A stretch of 64,000 nucleotides of DNA from Shinella zoogloeoides (GTDB taxonomy: Bacteria > Pseudomonadota > Alphaproteobacteria > Rhizobiales > Rhizobiaceae): contig NZ_CP131131.1 of NCBI RefSeq assembly GCF_033705735.1, positions 1,736,001-1,800,000 of the forward strand. The letters run 5' to 3'. Both the position numbers and the translations under genes were made by a program. The notes under the pieces were generated by a model. That model searched no databases. It was not told where the DNA came from and saw only the letters and a program-made list of their open reading frames with translations. Shown piece after piece: positions 57,838 through 64,000 of this stretch (position 1 is the first letter of the stretch; each line of letters opens with the position of its first letter).

Positions 57838-58662
57838 TCAGTAGCGGGGATTGAGCGGCGCCGGCATGTCGGCGTTGAACCACTTCCTGTAGAGCTCGTA
57901 GCTCTTGCCGGTCGCATTGAGATCGAAGACGAACATGTTGACCCAGTTCAGCCATTCCTGGTCGCCGCGTGGCACGCCGAGGCGCTGGTATTCGACCAGC
58001 TTGCTGAACTTGTCGTCGACGATGACCTTCATGCTCTTGTCGATGGTCGCCTGATAGTTCAGCACATTGCCGTCGCAGATGAACGCGTCGACCTGACCCT
58101 GCGCCAGCGCGAAGAGGGCGGCGGCCTCGGTATCGAACCGCATGATTTCGGCATCGGGGAATTCCGGCGCGACCATCAGGTCCTGCGTGGTGCCCTTGGT
58201 CACGGCGATGCGCTTGGAGCCGAGATCGGCGGCCGATTCGATCCCGCTGTCGGCCTTCACGGCAAAGGCGGCCAGCAAGGCGGTGACGTAGGGATCGCTG
58301 AACGAGACCACCTTGGCGCGCTCGGGCGTGCCTGTGAACGTTCCGACGATGAGGTCCACCTTGCCCGAACGAAGGTTCGGGATGCGGTCCACCGACGTCG
58401 TGTCGACGATCTCGAGCTCGACGCCCAGCTTCTCGGCGACGAGCTTTGCGACATCGACGTCAAAGCCTTCAGGCTCGCCGCTGATCGACTTCATGCCGAA
58501 AGGCGGGACGTTCAGCATGACGCCGACCTTGATCTTGTTGTCGGCCACCACGCGGTCGAGGATCGACTCGGCGCTTGCCGGCGCGGCAAGCCCTGCCACC
58601 ACTCCCAATGAAAGAACTGCGCAGCCAGCCAACCGGCGAAGCTGAGAGAAAATGCCCATCAC
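57838..58662 (-). CDS. polar amino acid ABC transporter substrate-binding protein
   Basis: A 274-residue type II binding protein: signal peptide ending near 'APASAES' (about residue 31), 'IKVGVMLNVPPFGMKSISGEPEGFDVDVAKLVAEKLGV' family opening, 'IVGTFTGTPERAKVVSFSDPY'. It carries the Arg and Asp typical of amino-acid ligand binding. The operon contents suggest a hydroxy amino acid or D-amino acid ligand. The start may be either of two adjacent ATGs (58662 or 58659). Confidence 0.92.
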   Translation of the reverse strand: MMGIFSQLRRLAGCAVLSLGVVAGLAAPASAESILDRVVADNKIKVGVMLNVPPFGMKSISGEPEGFDVDVAKLVAEKLGVELEIVDTTSVDRIPNLRSGKVDLIVGTFTGTPERAKVVSFSDPYVTALLAAFAVKADSGIESAADLGSKRIAVTKGTTQDLMVAPEFPDAEIMRFDTEAAALFALAQGQVDAFICDGNVLNYQATIDKSMKVIVDDKFSKLVEYQRLGVPRGDQEWLNWVNMFVFDLNATGKSYELYRKWFNADMPAPLNPRY

Positions 58663-58680
58663 GACCTCCCTTGTGATAGA

Positions 58681-58700
58681 GTGTCCGATATTTCAGACAC
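58681..58700. promoter_or_regulatory. dyad-symmetric candidate operator for the IclR regulator
   Basis: GTGTCCGATATTTCAGACAC, with 8 of 10 mirrored pairs matching, lies in the 152-bp region between the divergent transporter operon and the IclR gene, 19 bp from the SBP start. A nearby TTGCAATTGCA (about 58726-58736) is a second palindrome. Confidence 0.5.
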
Positions 58701-58814
58701 ATGTTGCATATACCGTTATCGTTATTGCAATTGCAGACAACTGACAAGCCCTTTACGCTCTCGCCGAACCATGTTTAAAGAAACCCAAATCGGCCAGCAG
58801 AAGAGGAAGACGAC

Positions 58815-59603
58815 TTGGCAAAGGCCGCGCAAAGCTCCGGTTCGCGGATGCGTGGAATCGACCGCGTGGTCGAGATTCTGGAAGTCCTGCGGGAAATCGG
58901 CGTGCCGACGCAGGTCGGGCAGATCGCCGCGCGGCTCAACGCGCCGCGCTCGTCGATCTATGAGGTGATCGGGTCCCTCGCCTCGGCGGGGATCCTCGAA
59001 GTCAATCCCGGCACCGGCGAGGTCTTCTTCGGACTGGCGTCCTATTTCTACGGCGCCGCCTATGCCCGGCAGAATCCGATCATCGGCCTCGGTGCGGAAG
59101 AAGTGAATCGGCTCGGCCGCGCCACGGGCGAGACGGCGGAACTCTGCACGCTCATCAAAAACCGCTATGCCATCGTCCATTCCATGCCGGGCAACAGCCT
59201 GTTGCGCATGGAGACGAAGCCCGGCTTCACCCTGCCCGTACCGTGGACGGCATCCGGCAGGCTGCTTGTCGCGCATATGTCGCGCGAGGAAGTCGGCGCG
59301 CTGGTTCCGCCCGAGGACTTCGACCTGCCGAACGGCGTCAAGCTTTCGCTCGACGTGTTCTATGACGAGGTGCGCTCGGCCGACGCGCAGGGCCTCTGCG
59401 TGACGTCGGGCATCCTCGATACGTTCACGAAATGCATCGCCGTGCCGATCCGCTCGACCTTCGGGCAGAATATCGCGACCCTCTGCTTCGTCGTGCCGGT
59501 CGCCATCGACGCGGCGCGTGAGGAGACACTGGTCGCGGCGCTTCGCGAAAGCCAGCGCCGCCTCAGCCAGTATCCCGCTTCCATTCTCGCAACGAGCGCG
59601 TGA
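58815..59603 (+). CDS. IclR-family transcriptional regulator (TTG start)
   Basis: A 262-residue IclR protein: N-terminal winged helix ('VVEILEVLREIGVPTQVGQIAARLNAPRSSIYEVIGSL' region) and C-terminal ligand domain ('GNSLLRMETKPGFTLPVPWTASGRLLVAH', 'FTKCIAVPIRS'). The TTG at 58815 has AGAGGAAG 6 nt upstream and begins MAKAAQ. The in-frame ATG at 58848 would remove little and is an alternative. It likely controls the divergent amino-acid transport operon and the dehydratase gene 56 bp downstream. Confidence 0.88.
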   Translation: MAKAAQSSGSRMRGIDRVVEILEVLREIGVPTQVGQIAARLNAPRSSIYEVIGSLASAGILEVNPGTGEVFFGLASYFYGAAYARQNPIIGLGAEEVNRLGRATGETAELCTLIKNRYAIVHSMPGNSLLRMETKPGFTLPVPWTASGRLLVAHMSREEVGALVPPEDFDLPNGVKLSLDVFYDEVRSADAQGLCVTSGILDTFTKCIAVPIRSTFGQNIATLCFVVPVAIDAAREETLVAALRESQRRLSQYPASILATSA

Positions 59604-59659
59604 GGCGCGCGGCCGGTTCCGGCCGCCCGTTCCCGCTCCCATGATTTCCGGAGACAGCC

Positions 59660-60604
59660 ATGATCGCACTAGACGATATCCGCGCCGCCAGGGACCGTAT
59701 CGCGGACGGTATTCGCCGGACGCCCGTCATCCGCGCGGACCAGTTGAAGACCGCGCTTCCCGGCGGCGTCGAGCCCATGCTCAAGCTGGAACTTCTCCAG
59801 GTGACGGGTTCGTTCAAGGCGCGCGGGGCGACCAACCGGCTGCGGACCACGCCGCGCGAGCAGCTGGCGGGCGGCATCGTGGCCGCTTCCGGGGGCAACC
59901 ACGGCCTCGCCACCGCGCGTGCCGGCCATCTGGCCGGCGTCAAGACCACGATCTTCCTGCCGGAAAACGCAACGCCCGCCAAGATCGCCAAGCTGCGCGA
60001 ATGGGGCGCGGATACCGTGATCGTCGGCACGGCATGGCAGGAAGCCAACGAGGCGGCGCTCGCCTTCTGCGAGCGGACCGGCGCGGCCTATTTCCACCCC
60101 TTCGCCGATCCTCTCGTCGTCGCCGGGCAGGGCACCGTGGGGCTGGAAATCCTGGAGCAGATCGCCGATGTCGACACGGTCCTCGTCGCGATCGGCGGCG
60201 GCGGGCTGATCAGCGGCGTGTCGACCGCCATCAAGAGCATCGCCCCGCATGTCCGCATTATCGGCATCGCCGCCGCCGGCTCGCCCACCCTGCTGCGCTC
60301 GCTGGAGGCCGGGCGCAACATCGATATCGGCCGCGCGACCACCTCGGTCGCGACCATGTCGTGCTCGCATACGGATCCCCGCATCTTCGACATCGTCCGC
60401 AAGAATGTCGACGGGATCGTGCTCGTGGAGGACGCGGAGATGGCCGCCGCCGCGAAATGGCTCTGGTTCGAAATGGGCCTTGCCGCCGACCTCAGCGGTG
60501 CCGCCGCCATCGCGGCCCTGCAGCAGGGACGTGTCGCCGTGAAGCCCGGCGAGAAGATTTGCGCGATCGTCTGCGGCGCCGGCCCGGACGCGCTGACATC
60601 CTGA
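59660..60604 (+). CDS. threonine/serine dehydratase-like PLP enzyme (fold type II)
   Basis: A 314-residue enzyme with the PLP Lys in 'VTGSFKARGATNRL', the substrate loop 'ASGGNHGLATA' and the phosphate-binding 'AIGGGGLISG'. It is shorter than biosynthetic IlvA because it lacks the ACT-like regulatory domain, so it is a catabolic-type dehydratase. It would convert a hydroxy amino acid to a keto acid via an enamine, matching the RidA genes on the other side of the regulator. Confidence 0.88.
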   Translation: MIALDDIRAARDRIADGIRRTPVIRADQLKTALPGGVEPMLKLELLQVTGSFKARGATNRLRTTPREQLAGGIVAASGGNHGLATARAGHLAGVKTTIFLPENATPAKIAKLREWGADTVIVGTAWQEANEAALAFCERTGAAYFHPFADPLVVAGQGTVGLEILEQIADVDTVLVAIGGGGLISGVSTAIKSIAPHVRIIGIAAAGSPTLLRSLEAGRNIDIGRATTSVATMSCSHTDPRIFDIVRKNVDGIVLVEDAEMAAAAKWLWFEMGLAADLSGAAAIAALQQGRVAVKPGEKICAIVCGAGPDALTS

Positions 60605-60701
60605 CATCCGCGCAACGCAGGAATGGAAACACGGGCACCAGCCCCGCTTGAGGGGCTGATGCATCGCGAGGCGGCCTCAGAACGCGCCTCGGGTCGGGTC
60701 C

Positions 60702-60730
60702 GACGAGAGGGCGAGATTCGCCCTCTCGTC
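60702..60730. terminator. bidirectional terminator between convergent genes
   Basis: GACGAGAGGGCGA and TCGCCCTCTCGTC form a perfect 13-bp stem with loop GAT, between the dehydratase gene and the sugar binding-protein gene. No T-run on either side. Confidence 0.65.
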
Positions 60731-60740
60731 CATGCCTTGA

Positions 60741-61871
60741 CTACTTCTTGCCGCCCCAGCGTTCCGGGTAGCCCGGCAGTTCCTGGCAGCCGCAGAGGCT
60801 GTAGTGCAGCGGCGGCATGCGCTCGTCGACATAGTTCGCCAGAACGTCCTCGGTGATCGCCGGCTGCGGCAGCACCCATTCGGGGCCGGGAACCTGCTTG
60901 CCGTCCAGCACATCGAGGGCCGCGATGACGGCCGTGCGCCACTGGTAGGTCGGGTAGGACGGGCCGATCGCCGTCAGCTTCTCCGACTGCCACTTGCGCA
61001 GGAAGTCCTGCTGGTCCTCGCCGCTGATGACCGGATAGGGAAGACCCGCATCCTCGAAGGCTTCGAGCGCCGCCGTCGCCGTGTCACCGGCATCCATCCA
61101 GACCGCGTCGATCTTCTCGCCGCGGTTGATGTAGTCCTCGACGACGGACTTGGTCTTCGCCCGGTCGCTGCCGGTGAATTCCGAGCCGATCACGTTGATG
61201 CCTGCCTCGTCGAAGATGTTCTTGGCGGCCGAATAGCGGGTCTCCAGCACGTCGACGCCCGGCATGATGCGCAGCGCCAGCACATTGTCGCCCTTCTTCA
61301 GCTTGCTGGCGATGAACTCGCCCGAGGTGATGCCGAAGCCGTAGCCGCCGACCGGGTGGATATAGGTCACCGGGCAGCTCGTATTGACGCCGCGGTCGAA
61401 GACGACGACCGGGAGCTTGCCGCAGGCCGCTTCCACCGCCGGGGTGAGCGCCGCCGTCGTGTTCGGCGAGACGATCAGCGCATCGCACTTGCCGCCGCTG
61501 ACGAGGGCCTCGATATCGGAGATCTGCTTGTCGTCCTTGCCCTCGGCATCGACGACGATCAGTTCCTTGAGGCGATCCTTGTGCAGCTCGGCCTCGGCAT
61601 TGAGGTTGTTGAGGCCGACGACGCGCCAGGGGTTGAAGACACCGGCATTGGAGAAGCAGAGCGTGACCTGGCCGTCCTTCTTGTATTTCGCCGTGTCGAC
61701 CATGCCGTCGCCGAGATGCTGCGCCCAGGGCTGGCCTTCCGGGCCCTGCGGCGTCATCGAAAGCTGCTCGCGCTGCTTCTTGAATTCGGCCGGGTCGTTG
61801 AAGTCCTGCGCCAGCGCCTGCCCGGCGAATGTGAGCGCGACGGTCGTCGCCAGAAGTGTCCTCAGTGTCAT
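60741..61871 (-). CDS. sugar-type ABC transporter substrate-binding protein, Cys-rich
   Basis: A 376-residue type I periplasmic binding protein: signal peptide ending at 'GQALAQD' (about residue 22), 'VTLCFSNAGVFNPWRVVGLNNLNAEAELHK', 'GKCDALIVSPNTTAAL', 'GDTATAALEAFEDAGLP'. The mature part has six cysteines, including 'LCGCQEL' near the C-terminus, unusual for this class. A GGAGGAAGAC site precedes the ATG at 61871. It is the last gene of the transport operon. The ligand is unknown. Confidence 0.82.
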   Translation of the reverse strand: MTLRTLLATTVALTFAGQALAQDFNDPAEFKKQREQLSMTPQGPEGQPWAQHLGDGMVDTAKYKKDGQVTLCFSNAGVFNPWRVVGLNNLNAEAELHKDRLKELIVVDAEGKDDKQISDIEALVSGGKCDALIVSPNTTAALTPAVEAACGKLPVVVFDRGVNTSCPVTYIHPVGGYGFGITSGEFIASKLKKGDNVLALRIMPGVDVLETRYSAAKNIFDEAGINVIGSEFTGSDRAKTKSVVEDYINRGEKIDAVWMDAGDTATAALEAFEDAGLPYPVISGEDQQDFLRKWQSEKLTAIGPSYPTYQWRTAVIAALDVLDGKQVPGPEWVLPQPAITEDVLANYVDERMPPLHYSLCGCQELPGYPERWGGKK

Positions 61872-61922
61872 GTCTTCCTCCTCCAGAATGCCGGCCACGC
61901 CGGCGGTTGATGCTATGTCGGG

Positions 61923-62906
61923 TCAGGTCCGCCGTCGGCCACGCCACACGCTGGCGCCCACCGCAGCGATCAGGATCAGGCCCTGGATGCTGTCGCGCAG
62001 CGCCTGCGGCAGGCCGATGAGATTGAGCAGGGTGAAGAGCGCGAAGAGGCTGAGCGCCCCGAACACCGCGCTCCAGATGGAGCCGCGCCCGCCGAGAAGC
62101 TGCGCGCCGCCGATGACGCAGGCGGCGATCGCCTGCAGTTCCAGCCCCTCGCCGGCATTGACGGAGACGCCGGAAAAACCGCCGATCAGGATGCCGGCCG
62201 TCACCGCCGAGACCGCGGAAACCACGAAGGCGAGGATGCGCGTTGCGGCGACCGGCGTTCCGGCGAGCTCCGCCGCCCGCGGATTGTCGCCGACGGCGAG
62301 CGCCCGCTTGCCGTAAACGGTGCCGTTGAGACCCCACCAGGCGAGCGCCACGAAGCCGGCAAGGACGATGGCCGCCAGCGGCAGCACGCCGAGGACGGGA
62401 ACGTCGCGCCAGACCAGACGGCCGAGATTGCGGAAATTGTCCGGCAGGTCGCCGCGCGCCGCCCCGCCCGACCAGGCGAGCGCCAGCCCGTTGACGGAGA
62501 GCATCGTGCCGAGCGTCGCGATGATCGAGGGCACCTTGAGGAAGGCGACGACGAGGCCGTTCACGAGGCCGACGGCGATGCCCATGGCATAGAGCACGCC
62601 GATGACCGCCCAGGTCGTCTCCGGATCGCCGTTGATGAGGATCGAGGCGGCGAGCACGACCAGCGTCGCGACCGCTCCCATGGAAAGATCGAAGCCGCCC
62701 GTCAGGACGACGTAGAGCTGGCCGCAGGCAAGGATGACGAGCGGCGCGGCGCGGCGCAGGAAATTCATGAAGAGGCCCGGCTCCAGATAGTTCGGCTGGA
62801 GGAAGGCGATGCCCGCATAGAGCGCGAGGAAGATCACGAGGCCGGCATTGACCGCGATGCGCGCCGGGCGGCGAAGGGAGGAAGGGGTCTGCGGGACGGG
62901 GCTCAT
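61923..62906 (-). CDS. sugar ABC transporter permease (CUT2/RbsC family), second
   Basis: A 327-residue permease with 'GQLYVVLTGGFDLSMGAVATLV', 'VPSIIATLGTMLSVNGLALAW' and 'LQAIAACVIGGAQLLGGRGS'. It overlaps the preceding permease by 4 nt. A weak GATG-type ribosome-binding site is explained by translational coupling. Confidence 0.9.
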   Translation of the reverse strand: MSPVPQTPSSLRRPARIAVNAGLVIFLALYAGIAFLQPNYLEPGLFMNFLRRAAPLVILACGQLYVVLTGGFDLSMGAVATLVVLAASILINGDPETTWAVIGVLYAMGIAVGLVNGLVVAFLKVPSIIATLGTMLSVNGLALAWSGGAARGDLPDNFRNLGRLVWRDVPVLGVLPLAAIVLAGFVALAWWGLNGTVYGKRALAVGDNPRAAELAGTPVAATRILAFVVSAVSAVTAGILIGGFSGVSVNAGEGLELQAIAACVIGGAQLLGGRGSIWSAVFGALSLFALFTLLNLIGLPQALRDSIQGLILIAAVGASVWRGRRRT

Positions 62907-63880
62907 GCGACATGCCCCTTCGAGCGGACGGCGTGGATGGCGACGGCGGCAACGACGATGGCCCCGCGCAGCACCTGCTTGAGGAAGGCGTCGATGCCGA
63001 GCATGTTGAAGCCCGCATCGAGGCTGGCGAAGAGCAGGACGCCCGCCAGCGTGCCGGCGACGCCGCCCTTGCCGCCGGCAAGGATGGTGCCGCCGATGAC
63101 CGTCACGGCGATGGATTCGAGGTCGTAGATGCCGTCGCGGCCGATCCAGGGCGTGCCGGATTGCAGCCGGGCGGCGAGATAGAGTCCCGACGCACCGGCA
63201 AACAGGCTGGCGACCACATGGGCGGACAGCGTGACGCGCTCCGTGCGGATGCCGGCGAGCCGCGCCCCGTCCGGATTGCCGCCGACGGCATAGATGCGCG
63301 CGCCGAACAGCGTGCGGTCGAGCACGAAGGCGGCGGCGAACGAGAGGGCGGCAAGCAGCAGGATGGAGTAGGGCACGCCCAGCACGCCGCCATAGGCGAC
63401 GACCTGGAATTCCCGCGCCACCGCGCCCTGCAGCATGCCGAACGAGGCGGCGAGCACGCCCTGGATGACGAGCCCCGTGCCGAGCGTCGCGATCAGCGGA
63501 TTGATGCCGCCATAGGCGACGAGCGCACCGTTGACGAGGCCGACCGCAAGGCAGAGCCCGAGGCAGATCACGATAGCCGGCAGGATCATCGCCGGATCGC
63601 CCTGCATGATATGCGAGGCGAGGACGGCGACGGCGCTGATGAGCGCGGCGACCGAAAGATCGATCGACCCGACGAGGATCACGAAGGTTTGGCCGACCGC
63701 GACCAGCCCGAGGGCCACCATGCGCTGGAGGAGGCCGACGATGCCCTGCCCGCCGAGCTGCGCGGTCTCGCCGGTCGCAAGCGCGACCACGACGAAGAAA
63801 CCGATGGAGAGGCCGGCCAGCATTACCGCAATGGAGAGGCCCGCAGCGGCCGGCTTCGGTTTCACGATATCCGTCGTCAT
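62903..63880 (-). CDS. sugar ABC transporter permease (CUT2/RbsC family), first
   Basis: A 325-residue permease with 'GQTFVILVGSIDLSVAALIS', 'INPLIATLGTGLVIQG' and 'IAVTVIGGTILAGGKGG'. It overlaps the ATPase gene stop by 4 nt. Together with the next permease it forms the membrane part of the third sugar-type ABC transporter in the window. Confidence 0.9.
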   Translation of the reverse strand: MTTDIVKPKPAAAGLSIAVMLAGLSIGFFVVVALATGETAQLGGQGIVGLLQRMVALGLVAVGQTFVILVGSIDLSVAALISAVAVLASHIMQGDPAMILPAIVICLGLCLAVGLVNGALVAYGGINPLIATLGTGLVIQGVLAASFGMLQGAVAREFQVVAYGGVLGVPYSILLLAALSFAAAFVLDRTLFGARIYAVGGNPDGARLAGIRTERVTLSAHVVASLFAGASGLYLAARLQSGTPWIGRDGIYDLESIAVTVIGGTILAGGKGGVAGTLAGVLLFASLDAGFNMLGIDAFLKQVLRGAIVVAAVAIHAVRSKGHVA

Positions 63881-64000
63881 GCGCGTGCCTCCGCTTGCGG
63901 CGCATCCGCAAGGCCGAGGGCAAGATGCATGACGTCCTCCTCGCTCGCGCCCCTCGGCAGTTCGCCGGACAGGCTGCCCTGGTGCATGACGAGGATGCGG
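63877..64000 (-). CDS. sugar ABC transporter ATP-binding protein, C-terminal end (rest outside window)
   Basis: Only the last ~40 residues are inside the window. Translated from the boundary they read 'RILVMHQGSLSGELPRG...' and end in 'EARA', the normal tail of RbsA-type double ATPases (strand, turn, then 'EEDVMHLALG' helix). The stop codon overlaps the permease start by 4 nt. The 5' part lies beyond 64000. Confidence 0.8.
   Translation of the reverse strand, partial: RILVMHQGSLSGELPRGASEEDVMHLALGLADAPQAEARA

Overview
The window is GC-rich, densely packed bacterial DNA with no rRNA, tRNA, CRISPR array, phage gene or transposase that I could see. Gene content points to an alphaproteobacterium of the Rhizobiaceae (Rhizobium, Shinella, Ensifer or Agrobacterium type): an lpiA-acvB pair, a DUF982 protein, a RIME-like palindromic repeat, a very large set of ABC transporters, and a small RNA with an anti-Shine-Dalgarno loop. 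I cannot place it to genus or decide chromosome versus plasmid.

Layout. 1-7.2 kb: mixed housekeeping and envelope genes (ClC channel end, small hypotheticals, AzlCD exporter, D,D-carboxypeptidase, PAP2 phosphatase, secreted proteins) with an sRNA candidate near 6.3-6.4 kb. 7.2-25.2 kb, minus strand: an uninterrupted run of 16 genes coding for a LivHMGF-type transporter whose LivF is fused to a UPF0261 (Tm-1-like) domain, a TIM-barrel PEP-hydrolase-like protein, a giant flotillin-like coiled-coil protein, two SRPBCC proteins, a molybdenum hydroxylase (FAD, 2Fe-2S and a large subunit split into two genes), its CoxD/CoxE-type maturation pair, an amidohydrolase and a lactonase-isochorismatase fusion. 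An AraC regulator, an iron alcohol dehydrogenase and a LivK-like binding protein (25.4-29.0 kb) lie just upstream in the same direction. I infer a catabolic system for an unidentified, probably (hetero)aromatic substrate. It is the best candidate in the window for an undescribed system.

29.1-39.5 kb: a sugar catabolism island with a sugar ABC transporter, COG3618 lactonase, FadR-type GntR regulator, RhaM-type mutarotase, UxaA-type dehydratase, aldo-keto reductase and SDR. The set fits the non-phosphorylating L-fucose (or related 6-deoxyhexose) route. Four copies of one near-palindromic motif (TTACACTAATATAA type) sit 54-64 bp upstream of the transcription units and look like the regulator's operators.

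39.6-47.1 kb: lpiA/mprF with acvB (aminoacyl-phosphatidylglycerol synthesis and hydrolysis), a small secreted protein, a DegP protease, a VOC protein and a VanZ-like protein. 47.5-53.4 kb: a five-gene operon GNAT - asparagine synthetase - acyl carrier protein - acyl-AMP ligase - NadE-like amidase/ligase, an accessory biosynthetic cassette of unknown product. 53.4-60.6 kb: an amino-acid ABC transporter with two RidA proteins and a D-serine dehydratase/D-threonine aldolase-like enzyme, divergent from an IclR regulator and a threonine/serine dehydratase. 60.7-64.0 kb: a third sugar-type ABC transporter, cut by the window end.
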